In this document: in pieces, positions 21,597 through 31,475 of the stretch | Layout: every line of letters starts with the position of its first letter | Numbering within the stretch: position 1 is the stretch's first letter | Source of the DNA: Phytophthora quininea | Lineage: Eukaryota > Oomycota > Peronosporomycetes > Peronosporales > Peronosporaceae | Assembly: GCA_011947345.1 (NCBI GenBank) | Contig: JAAVTG010000459.1 | Coordinates: 81,310 to 145,309, forward strand | Length of the DNA stretch: 64,000 nt | Direction: 5' to 3' | Program-made: the position numbers and the translations under genes | Notes under the pieces: model-generated | The model's input: only the letters and a program-made list of their open reading frames with translations | Database searches by the model: none | What the model was told of the DNA's origin: nothing

Positions 21597-23564
21597 ATGG
21601 ATCACACGCTGTTGCGGCCACGGACAGCGAGCCAGTCGCCACTGCTGCCTCGTTATGATGAAGGACCTCTCGTACTATCCGCTGAGACTCATGTGAACCG
21701 ACGATGCTGGCGACTATGGTTGCTGCGCATACTGTTGCTTGCGGGGGCCTTCTACGCCGCGTTGCTCGTCGCTTGGAACTCCAGTCGCTTGGGTCTCGTG
21801 GGCCCCTGCCAAATCCAGTCGGACGTCGTCGCGGCGGAGAACGGTGCCATCACTGGAAATTCGTCCAGTTTAGACAAGCTGCACCAGGATGAAGCCCAGC
21901 TCCAGCCGTCTCCAACTACGGCTCAACTATCCGCACGTGAAATCTCCTTGCGCGCTGCTGTTGCAGTAGCTCGACTACAGGAGAAGGAGGTTGGAGCGAA
22001 GAAGAAGCAGACGGAAAAGAAGGGAAACAAGAAGCTCGATGCTCGCTTGCGATGTCTTGGCTTCCGGGCTACCAGTGACTGCGACCCGAACGGCAGTCGG
22101 CTGCCGGACTTGGATTTGGCCTGCTCCAAGCCCGTTCCTCACGGACAATCCGGGTATTGCGAGCTTGAGGACAAGGACACAGGTGAAGTCTTCCAAGTCA
22201 TGAAGCGCAACTGCGATAGCGTTCGAGCAGATGCACGATATCGCTGCATCGATGCAGCCGACTTTGTCAAGTTTCATGTTCGGGCGGAGGAGGTGGCGAA
22301 GAAGGCGTCGACACCCGGATACGCCCTCCCACACGTGGTGCCACAGGTCGCTGGAGTGAATATGGAGCAACCTGGAAGAGATGGTATCGTCATGGTCGTG
22401 TATCCGAAGTTGCTGGCGAGTGCTTACGCCACGCTACGCACGCTTCGAGATGTGCTTGACTGTCGACTTTCGATCGAGCTTTGGTATCGCCCCGAGGAAA
22501 TGAAGACGGTGAAAAACGCGCTCGCACCGTTGCGGGAGTTGGCTCAGTCAACAGGAAATATTTCATTTCACGAGATCGACGACGCGAGGGCAGTCGGATA
22601 TGGCTCGAAGGTGTTCGCTATCTACCACAGTTTCTTTGAGCGAGTGCTGTTTCTGGATGCCGACAATGTCCCCGTAAGAGACCCGAGCTTCCTGTTCGAG
22701 TCACAAGAGTTTGTTGACACCGGAGCAGTTTTCTGGCCCGACTTCTGGCACCCCGATAGAACCATTTTCAACGTCCACGGTCAATCTCTCGTGTGGCAAC
22801 TGCTAAACGTGCCGTTCGTGGACATGTTTGAGCAGGAGAGCGGCCAAATACTCATCGACCGACGACGTCACACTGCGGCTATGGAAGTTCTCTCTTTCTA
22901 TGCTTTCCATCGCCCGAACCATTTCGAGAGGTTCAAGTTAGCACACGGCGATAAAGATCTTTTCAGGTTTGCGTGGATGCAACAGAATGCAAGTTTCCAC
23001 ATGATCCAGACACCGCCTGCAGTTGCTGGCAAAGTGGTTGAAGAAACGTTCTGCGGTATGACGATGGTACAGCACGACACCGACGGTGAAGTTATCTTCA
23101 TGCACCGTAACTCGCACAAGCTCACGGGCGAGTCGAAGCGTGCAGTTGTTAATGTCAAGTCGGAGGCAGTGGCCAAAGCAAGAGAGAAACTGGCTGCCAA
23201 GAAAGCTAAGGACGGTGTTGGACGCTTGACTCCCACCTGGAGCGAGGTGGAGGCGGAAATTGCAGCGATGACTCCAGCACCGACACTGGAAGCACCCGAA
23301 GTTGATGGTCTACCGGACGCCATCATTTGGACGCATTTGCTCTCCTTTAACACTTCGGCACTGCGCGTCGACTATCATATCGAGACGTACAACGCTGACC
23401 CCGAATTCCCCAAGGAGCAGCACTGCTACGGCCAGCGCCGCATTGGCTCGAACCCCAGCTTCTACGCAGAGGAGATTGCGAACTTGAGTTTCGCAGCTCT
23501 GGAGTCCGATATTCGACGATTCGCGCAGGAAGCAGTATCGATTCGTGATGCCAGTCTGAAATAG
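21597..23564 (+). CDS. GT71-like glycosyltransferase paralog 8, intact (about 655 aa)
   Basis: I choose the Met at 21597 (MDHTLLRPRTASQ) because the next paralog starts with a matching LLRPRTSSQ and PRY(D/E)E tail before its anchor. An upstream in-frame extension to 21300 is possible. The anchor is LLRILLLAGAFYAALLVAW. A Lys-rich patch (KEVGAKKKQTEKKGNKK) precedes the six-Cys module. The catalytic domain carries GIVMVVYPK, LFLDADNVPVRDP, VFWPDFW, EQESGQ, HGDKDLFR, CGMTMVQHD and a Phe-to-Ile change in VIFMHRN. It is uninterrupted and in series with paralogs 6, 7 and 9. Confidence 0.85.
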   Translation: MDHTLLRPRTASQSPLLPRYDEGPLVLSAETHVNRRCWRLWLLRILLLAGAFYAALLVAWNSSRLGLVGPCQIQSDVVAAENGAITGNSSSLDKLHQDEAQLQPSPTTAQLSAREISLRAAVAVARLQEKEVGAKKKQTEKKGNKKLDARLRCLGFRATSDCDPNGSRLPDLDLACSKPVPHGQSGYCELEDKDTGEVFQVMKRNCDSVRADARYRCIDAADFVKFHVRAEEVAKKASTPGYALPHVVPQVAGVNMEQPGRDGIVMVVYPKLLASAYATLRTLRDVLDCRLSIELWYRPEEMKTVKNALAPLRELAQSTGNISFHEIDDARAVGYGSKVFAIYHSFFERVLFLDADNVPVRDPSFLFESQEFVDTGAVFWPDFWHPDRTIFNVHGQSLVWQLLNVPFVDMFEQESGQILIDRRRHTAAMEVLSFYAFHRPNHFERFKLAHGDKDLFRFAWMQQNASFHMIQTPPAVAGKVVEETFCGMTMVQHDTDGEVIFMHRNSHKLTGESKRAVVNVKSEAVAKAREKLAAKKAKDGVGRLTPTWSEVEAEIAAMTPAPTLEAPEVDGLPDAIIWTHLLSFNTSALRVDYHIETYNADPEFPKEQHCYGQRRIGSNPSFYAEEIANLSFAALESDIRRFAQEAVSIRDASLK

Positions 23565-23865
23565 GTAGGTAACTAGATTCACACCCAATTGCAACATGCA
23601 CATAATTTATCGTCTGCGCTGCCGATTACAGGACGCTGTTTGACACAAAAGCGATGTCGGTGATCATGCTATGCCAAGAACGACAAGTTCATGGATGTCG
23701 ATCGCTCTTTTAGTCACGACTACACGACCGTATGGATCTGAGATCCCAAGGTATCGCATGCGTTGGGCCAGATGAAAGTGAGGCGGGGCCCGGTGGACAC
23801 GAGGCACATGTGCGATGACGAGCTCGGGCACGCGACGAAGCTTCACACGAGAACATATCGCAGAC
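23565..23865. other. Intergenic, no gene seen
   Basis: About 300 bases between two plus-strand paralogs. It is AT-rich just after 23565 and contains no conserved frame. Confidence 0.3.
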
Positions 23866-25900
23866 ATGGCGGAAGTTGATCGTCTGCTACGGCCGAGGAC
23901 ATCAAGTCAAGCTGCTGTAACTGAGCCCGTCGAGGATGTATTGCCTCGCTACGAGGAGAACCGATTTACAGCATCAGCCCCACCAAGACGGCGACGAATC
24001 CTGAAGATACTCCTACTAGGCGGAGCTTTCTACGCCTTGGTCGTCCTCTTTTGGTCAGCAAGCCACCTCAACGTCGCCGACGAATCCAGTGGGTCGCCGA
24101 GCGGCTTCCGATCGGCAGTGACCAGAGTCACACGGGACGCCCAGGAGTTGCAGTTGATGCTCATGGAATTCCTCGGAAACCCAGCGGATAGTGGAAATGA
24201 AGAATCGGATATACCGGAGCCGGAAGCTGAGGCGGCGAAGCTGGTTACACCCGTGCATGAGAAACGAGAGAAGGTCAGCACCCCACCTCTGTCGGGGTCC
24301 GACCAAAAGCAGCGGCTGTACTCGCAGAAGAGCACGCGCGCTCGGTTAAAATGCTCCCCGAAAGCGAAACAGTGCAGCGCCGACTTAAATGCGTTGGTTG
24401 GCGTGCAACGTCTCATTGTACTCCGCACGGGCCTCGTGAACCCGAAAACGACAAGGGCTGCTTTAACGTGATTCCAAACGGGGTGTCTGGCTACTGCGAA
24501 GTAATCGATGAAGACACTGGAGAGCTTTTCCGAGTACTGAAGCGGTACTGCTCAAGTCTACGATACGATGCGATCTTCCGTTGTGCAGAGTCGCCGGCGT
24601 TTGTGAACTACCAGGCAGAGTCGATCGAGACTGCAAACAAGGCTCTTGTCCCGGGGTTTAGGCTCCCTAACATCGCAGTGGCGTCGACGGAACCTCGCGA
24701 TGGAATTGTCATGGTCGTGTATCCCCAGCTAATTGCCAGTGCGTACGCAACGATCCAAGCACTTCGCAGTGTTCTCGGTTGCAAGCTTTCGATAGAAATT
24801 TGGTATCGAGAACAGGAGTTGCGAAGTGATCCTGAGGCTCTGTCTCCATTGCAGCAGTTGGCAACTGACGTTGGCGATGTCTCTTTCCTCACGATCACGG
24901 ACCAGTGGGCGTATGGGTTTGGTGCCAAGGTTTTTGCTGTCTGCAACAGCCTCTTCGAGCGCGTGTTGTTTCTCGACGCAGATAATGTCCCCGCACGCGA
25001 CCCAACTTTCCTTTTCAAGACGGCCGAGTTCCTGGAAACCGGTGCCGTGTTTTGGCCCGATTTCTGGCTGCCGACTCACACCATCTTCAACATTCATGGG
25101 CAATCTCTTCTTTGGGAGGTACTGGGGACTCCTTTTGTGAACTCGTTTGAGCAGGAGAGCGGTCAGTTGCTCATAGATCGAAGACGCCACTCTGCACCTC
25201 TAGAGCTTGTGAAGTTCTACACATTTCACCGTCCAAATCCTTTCACTCGCCTCAAGCTCGCGTATGGTGACAAGGATTTATTCCGCTTTGCATGGATCAA
25301 GCTCAAAATTCCATTCCACATGATACAGACGCCCCCATCTGTAGCAGGCAAGGTGATTAATAGCACATTTTGCGGCATGACTATGGTACAGCACGATGGT
25401 CAGGGGAGGTGCTATTCCTACACCGGAATTCCAACAAGTTGTCCGGAGAAGTAAAGCGCAAGAAAATATATCGTCGGCAAGAGGCGATCAAGAAGGTTCG
25501 TGCGGCACTGGCGAAGGAAGGCCTGAATAGATTCCCTGACGGAAAAGAAATCAAGGAAGCAGAAAAACAGTTGGAGTTAGAATTCCCTGCGCCGACATTA
25601 GAGCCACCTGAGCCGGACGGACTGCCAGATCCGGTAATGTGGACGCATTTGTTGTCTTTCAACACATCTTCACGGCTGTCGTTCTACAAGATTCAGCCGT
25701 ACCGAGCGTCCCCGCAGTTTCCGGATTGGCAGCGTTGCTATGGTCAGCGTGAACTCGGTAAGAATAAGCACTTTTACACACAAGCGATTGCAGACTTGCC
25801 GTTCTCAGGACTCGAGAAACATGTCCGCGAGTTCGCTCAGCAAGCCGTGCAGATTCATCAGCAAAACGTAGGCAAGACCAACGAGGAAGAGAGATTTTAG
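23866..25900 (+). CDS. GT71-like glycosyltransferase paralog 9, two frame breaks
   Basis: Start at MAEVDRLLRPRTSSQ, matching paralog 8. The anchor follows a basic patch (RRRRILKILLLGGAFYALVVLFW). The frame shifts in the A4 run at 24348-24351, after which the six-Cys module reads CVGWRATSHC...CEVIDEDTGE...FRCAES. The catalytic domain is complete (LFLDADNVPARDP, VFWPDFW, EQESGQ, YGDKDLFR, CGMTMVQHD). A second shift in the G4 run at 25403-25406 precedes VLFLHRNSNKLSG. The C-terminus is normal and ends 35 bases from the convergent torsin-like gene. Confidence 0.78.
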
Positions 25901-25934
25901 CTGGTATTCCATCGATACAATTCTTCCATATCCC

Positions 25935-27040
25935 TTACATTAGATTAACAACCTGCAAAGAATCCCGAACGGTCTCACTTCCTCTGGAGTTTCCTCTTTT
26001 CCGCTTGCCGCTGTGGCGGTGAATGGTGCCGTGCTCTTGCTTTCTCATCGTTTCACGGTTCCAGCGCTTGGCGCGCGTCAGCAACAACAAGTACCCGGGG
26101 AGTGCAAGGAATACTGCCGAGCCTATCATCGGCGCTGCCGCGGCAGCAGACTTGGCCACGGTCGATAGCGCTTCGTCTTCGTCTTCGTCTTCGCCCTCCC
26201 CGTGTTTCGGCTGGAGCTCACACATCTGACGCCGCCTACGCGAATTCTTGTTCTTGCCATCGCGCTTGTCTTCGTCAGTGGAGGGAAACACCGCCACGGC
26301 ATCGGTGAGTCTTCCCACGAACGCCTGTGGTGTGAATTCCTCGGCAGCGCTGTCAGCGCGAGCCCATTGCTTCATCAGGAACTCACGCCAGTTGCTAGAA
26401 GCTTCTGTTGAGTTTTCGTCTCCGTCGAGAGGAGAGTGGTTAGCCGAGACCTTGTACAGGAAGAGGAAGACGGAGTTGATGCAGTCATAGACTTGACTGG
26501 CTCGTCCGTCAACGTAGTGCTGGAATTGAGCACGTTTGCCGTTGAGAGGGTCCAAAAACACATCCAGCACGGGAGTGCGGCATCGTCCAGAGCCTGCACA
26601 TTATTTAACACGAAAAGTGTGCGCTGGGGGCAGGCGCGCAACGGAGTGGATAGCGCGGATCGTAGCGTTTGCTTCATGTCGTAGTTGGACGCCCGTGGAC
26701 TCTCGAGTAGCTCTTGGAAATCAACGCTCTGCACAGTGTGCGACGACCGCGTGTGACCGAAGAGAGAAGACGCAATTGCTCCTGAAAGCGACTGCAAAAC
26801 CTCGCTGGAGTTGGAGAAGAGCACGAGCGCAAGCGGCTGGCGCCGGTCAAACTCGTTGGCGACAAAGTTCTCGGTCAACGTCGACAGCGTTGGGGACGAC
26901 GCGTCAGTTCCCACACACTCGGCAACATGCGACTCGATTCGGGACAGCAGCTTGTCCTGGGAGAAGTGCGCGCAGTGCTGCCCATCGGCAAGCGGCACCA
27001 GCGCCACCAGCAGCAGCACGAGCTGGTGCAGGAGCAGCAT
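25935..27040 (-). CDS. Torsin/LAP1-like lumenal AAA+-fold membrane protein, one frame break
   Basis: Predicted to enter the ER: signal peptide MLLLHQLVLLLVALVPLADG, starting at the second Met (the frame opens at 27091). A lumenal domain follows with the spacing of a torsin core: a beta strand at LALVLFSNSS where a Walker A loop is expected, SVDFQELLE, a Walker B-like strand TLFVLNNVQALDD, and YDCINSVFLFLYKV. The Walker A GxxxxGK is absent, as in the torsin activators LAP1/LULL1. After an acidic and basic linker there is a C-terminal membrane segment (MIGSAVFLALPGYLLLL) and a basic tail. The frame shifts at about 26568-26573 (GGG/CCC), between ALP and VLDVFLDP. The family assignment rests on pattern only and is tentative. 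Confidence 0.5.
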
Positions 27041-27255
27041 CGCGCGTCGTTGGAAAAAGTGAAACCAACTGCTAGACGGGATCTGCAACATAATACTTGC
27101 AGCAACTTTATATGCGATGAATACGACTTCAATTCATCTCGATCCACAACCTTTATTTCATCTGGACAACCAACAGGACGTATACGGTGTATTTCTTCTC
27201 TAGTAAATAGTGCTACATTTTTACTTGACTCGCACGGCAAGCATCTATAAAGTAC

Positions 27256-29842
27256 CTACTGAACGCCAAGACGCCCCTGGGCAAGATTTTGCATTTGTGT
27301 CATCAGAAGCGCGGCTTCGTGGGCATAGTCAACCAGCTCCTGCTCCAGGTTTGCAAATGGCAGGTCCTCGAACAGGGTCATGTTGAAGTTGCCGACGACG
27401 TTTGGCTCGGCGCCATAGCACGACTCGAACTCCTTAAAAGAGGCCCGCTGGCCTGGATGCCAATCTGGTACTTCTTCTTGATGTCCTCGTAGCTCATCAT
27501 GCGCTCCACAGCAGTCCGTGCGTCTGGAAGCGTCACGTTATTCTCTCTTTCCGAATCACTAACGACAGCCCCAGTATCAGTTTCCCATTTGAACCTCTGC
27601 ATGTACGTCCAGTACTTTGCATCAATCTTGTCGACCTTGCCGTCGAGTTTTTGGCGTTGCGGTGCAAAAGAGAACCTCGCCGTTGGCATCGAATTGAACC
27701 ATGGTCATACCACAAAATTGCCTCTTGTATGTGCCTCGCTCGGTACCCGCGGCAGCCGGTGGGAACGGCATCATGTAGTACGGCGTGTTAGTCTTCATCC
27801 AAGCCAGACGGAAGAGGTCTTTGTCGCCATGAGCCAACACTAGCCGTTCAAAGTGGCTCGGTCGATGGTAAGCAAAGAACATTAGCACTTCGAGGGCCAT
27901 TGCTGCTCGCTTCCGGTTGATGAGAATTTGGCCACTCTCTTGCTCAAACATGTCCACGAATGGCAGATCAACGAGCTCCCAGAGCAGCGATTCGTGCTGG
28001 ATATTGAAAATGGTTTTCTCCGGATGCCAAAAGTCCGGCCAGAAAATGGCGCCTTTCTCGCGATACTCACGGCTCTCGAACAAGTACGTAGGATCCCGAA
28101 CAGGAACATTGTCGGCGTCGAGGAAGAGCACATTTTCAAACTTGCTGTGGACCACGGCGTGAATTTTGGTAGAGAATCCAGCGATGGTTGGGTCCATAAT
28201 AGTCTCCACGCTTACATTCGAGAACCGCCGCTGAAGCATTTCCAACGTCGGCTTCATGCTCGGCGTCCGCACTACCTCTGGCTGCGAGATCCACAACTCA
28301 ATCGGTAGTGTGCAGTTGTACGATCGCAGCACACTGATCGACGCGAAAACACTCGTGAGCATCTTGGGATAGACCACCATAACGATGCCCCTGCCATCGC
28401 CAATGTTCCCAAGCAAATGTGAGGGGTCTGTCGCGTTCTGCTGCAAGGCAGCATGGTAAACATTTTGAGCCTTGATACCAAAGTTTGCAAAGTCTGCGGC
28501 TTCAGCGCATGAGAATACCACGTGATCCCGAACGCTCGAGCAGTTGAGTTGCATAACGCGGAAGAGCTCACCGGTGTCATTGTCCTGTAGTTCGCAGTAA
28601 CCTGATACGCCACCCTGGGAAACCTGGTTGCACGCGAGATCTTTGTTCGGCTCGCGTTTTCCGTAGGGACTGCACTCGCCAGTTTGGCGCCACCCCTTGC
28701 ACTGGAGGTTGTTGCGAATTTTACGCGGTTGGTGCACGCGAATGTCCAAGGTTCGACGAGCACGTTTATCCTCCAGCATGTCTTTCTCCTCGACTACCAG
28801 TTTTTCTGCCGCAGTAATCAACAGCTTCAATCGCTCGCTCTCCTCCTTCGCTTCCTCCTTCAGACTCTCAAGGCGACCAACCTCCTGCTGGTGCCGTTCT
28901 ACCGTCCACGCATCGCGATCCGCAGCGCTGTTCCGCATTCCATCCACAACTGCGGAATCATCACTCGTCACTGCCTTCACAGGAAACACGTGGAAGTGCG
29001 GGTTTGGCGGCTTGGTTGTGGGGAGGTGCACCAGGTCCAGCACCTTCAGGAACTCTTCAGACCGACGTACTGGGGCAAGCGTCTCATCGACGGTTGCTGC
29101 TGTCGTTGGCTCTGCTGTTTCCATTTTGTTGTTGTCTTCCACAGGACTCTGCACAGTCCAGGACTCTTTTGGCGCGTCGACGGCTACCGTCGTGATTAAT
29201 TTTTGAGCACCTCGCCAGCGTCTTCCGGCTCTACCAGCACTTTCATATCGTCCGGTGCAGCGGTAGCTTCTTCTTCATTTGGTGTTGCCAGAAGCACCAC
29301 CGGCTCAGCATGTAGAGCAGGCGTTTCAGTGCCTCCAATAGGAGCGTTGGTCGCTTTCGCTTCGGCGGTTGTTGGTTCGAGTACACGCTCAGGAGCAACA
29401 GGCGTTGCAACTGGAGCGGTCCCAGCGATGTCTTTCGTAGGCTCTAAAAACTCGGCATTCACGGCCCCATCGTTTCCTGCGAGAGCGCGCGGTTCATCTA
29501 CTCTCTCCACTCTCTCGTCTTCCTCGAGCAGCTCCTGCTCGTCGTCCTCCATCGGGTCGTACACGGGTCTGCCTTCTCCGACTTCCTTCGCCACCGGTCC
29601 ATGTCCATCAGGCGTGTCGATCAGCTGCGGGTGTTCCTGCTGCTGCGTGGGGATCTGCGGCGTCCATCCCAGGACGAAGGAGCCGAACACTGTGAGCCCG
29701 TAGGTGGCCAGCACCACGTAGAAGAGCAGCCACCAGCGACTGCTTGAGCGCGCGGAAGGCGCGTGAGTCAATGGCTGCGACTCGGCCACGCGGCGACTGT
29801 CGCGCTCGTAGGACGGTAGCGCCGACGACCCGGGGCGACGCA
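27256..29842 (-). CDS. GT71-like glycosyltransferase paralog 10 with long acidic stem; about four frame breaks
   Basis: Starts MRRPGSSALPSYERD, with an anchor at WWLLFYVVLATYGLTVFGSFVL and a stem of over 200 residues rich in Glu, Pro and Ala. The stem frame ends at 29196, but a one-base shift in the T5 run at 29200-29204 joins it to the catalytic frame through VAVDAPKESWTVQSP. The six-Cys module starts CKGWRQTGEC. The domain is the most diverged of the family (VLFLDADNVPVRDP, IFWPDFW, EQESGQ, HGDKDLFR, and FCGMTMVQFD after an insertion GTERGTYKR). Further shifts fall at 27666-27669, 27648-27652 and about 27440. The true C-terminus reads SCYGAEPNVVGNFN...EDLPFANLE and stops at 27256. Confidence 0.75.
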
Positions 29843-30228
29843 TCGTGTGTATGTTAAAAGTCAAATCGCGCACTGAGAGCCCCACCGCAGCCAAGTGCTC
29901 GACAACCAAGTGCCGGCCACATCTCCCGGAAAGGCAGCTTATGCTCACAGCCCTAATCACCGAGTGGCTGCGATTTGGACAAAGCATAGTCGTCGTGTTG
30001 CAATCTTCAGCTTTGTCGATCGGTGTGGCCAACCGATCAAGTTGATCAGATCAAATGAGCTGGCCGCACGCGGTTGCCGAGTCGGCCGCCGCGCGGACTC
30101 CGTGGGCGGGTAAATGGTAATGGGAGAGCACCGTAGAGGCAGTGGCGGACCCAGTTTCTTGATGTTGGATACCATCGCCGGATAGCCTTGCAGCGATTGT
30201 CGTTGGCGGCAACTTCAATCCCTTTCCT
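29843..30228. other. Intergenic, no gene seen
   Basis: Holds the promoter of the minus-strand paralog 10 and the 3' side of the minus-strand gene that starts at 31371. No conserved frame or repeat was found. Confidence 0.3.
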
Positions 30229-31371
30229 CTATCTCTTTAACATCAACTGCGGAGTGATGACCACGCAAATGTGTCGAGGGCGCAAACTTGTGTCAAGCCA
30301 ACTTTCTGGGCTTGAGACCGAGCGAATGGTGGTCTTAAATGTGGTCGAAAATGTGTGTTTTACTGGTGTCATTACATAAATATCATGTGCTCTGTCAAAT
30401 CCTCGTCTTCTCGTGGGGTGTGCACGGAGCTCCTGGGGGTTAATTTGCTGGTTCTTGCCTGCTCCTGCGTCGTCAGGTTTGCGCGTCACGACTCGCGGTA
30501 GGCTGTCCGCTTGCTTCGTATTTCCTGTGGCAGCACCTCGTACGTGCTTCTCGGCACGGGCTGGACTCGCGGCTGGCATCGCCGTGCCTTCGTGTTTGTC
30601 ATGGCCATGCCGATGGTCATCTGATGGATGCGAAGCCGTCTCTCGTTCGTGCTGGTGGGAAACGTACTGGTGCTCCGCATCGCTCTGTTTGAGACGACTT
30701 GCACCGCCATCGCCGCCCCCACCAGTCGCCGTAGCAGGAGTTGCTGAAGCTTCGTCACCATCGCCCTTGTCGTCAGGGTGAACCCCACCTTCTAGCCCTC
30801 CCTCTTCGATGGGGTGTTTCCCCGGACTCGTCGCCACCATTAGTGTTGCCTTTGCGTCCAAAGGTTCGGCAGTTGGCTCCGGTTCAACTCGTGAGTATGG
30901 GGTCTCGGTCTCCAACGGCGGATTGTCCTGTTCGGTCTCCACCATGTCGTTAGCGAGGCCATCAGTTTGTGTCGGTAACAGCGTCGCCTCCGCCCTCTTT
31001 GCGCCGACCGCTCTGCCCACGCGCACGTTGCCTCTTCCTCGCGGTTGCAGCGAGTGCACGAAGAAGCTCTTGCTGTTCTTCTCCCCAGAGCCCACCACTC
31101 GACCCAGCGTGGCGATGTCGTCCGCAAAGTAGATGGCCCCGAAGTAGAGCAGCACACATAGCACGAAGCACGCCCGTAGTTGCAGCGAGCTGATTTTGCG
31201 CGGGCGGTCGCCCGCCACGTAGCGCCTGGCATAGACCCGCCGGGCATGCGGCTGGGGCTCATGCAGCGAGTAACCGGAGCCTTGACCGCTATTAGCGCGC
31301 GACGCTGGAATGCGCACGTACTGCGGAGATACGTCCACCGAGCCGCGCTGCTTGCGGTGCAGCGCCATCAC
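30229..31371 (-). CDS. Single-pass membrane protein of unknown function with disordered stem (380 aa)
   Basis: Not recognised. A basic N-terminal tail with RKISS leads into one membrane segment (LRACFVLCVLLYFGAIYFA, about 68-86), giving type II topology. The remainder is low-complexity: Gly-, Glu- and Pro-rich, with a His/Asp cluster (HQHERETASHPSDDHRHGHDKH) and no catalytic motif. Topology and stem composition resemble paralog 10 next door, but there is no six-Cys module and no DxD domain. It could be a glycosyltransferase that lost its catalytic part, or an unrelated membrane protein. It is GC-rich in the coding part, and the AT-rich end after DIYVMTP may be a run-on beyond a former frame. 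Confidence 0.5.
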   Translation of the reverse strand: MMALHRKQRGSVDVSPQYVRIPASRANSGQGSGYSLHEPQPHARRVYARRYVAGDRPRKISSLQLRACFVLCVLLYFGAIYFADDIATLGRVVGSGEKNSKSFFVHSLQPRGRGNVRVGRAVGAKRAEATLLPTQTDGLANDMVETEQDNPPLETETPYSRVEPEPTAEPLDAKATLMVATSPGKHPIEEGGLEGGVHPDDKGDGDEASATPATATGGGGDGGASRLKQSDAEHQYVSHQHERETASHPSDDHRHGHDKHEGTAMPAASPARAEKHVRGAATGNTKQADSLPRVVTRKPDDAGAGKNQQINPQELRAHPTRRRGFDRAHDIYVMTPVKHTFSTTFKTTIRSVSSPESWLDTSLRPRHICVVITPQLMLKR

Positions 31372-31475
31372 ACAGACTCAATCAACTCAAAACTGGGCTC
31401 AAGAAACGCACTTGATTGTTGTATGCACTGCACGAAATCCCATACAAAAATTTACAATCGAAAACAGCCGCTCTA

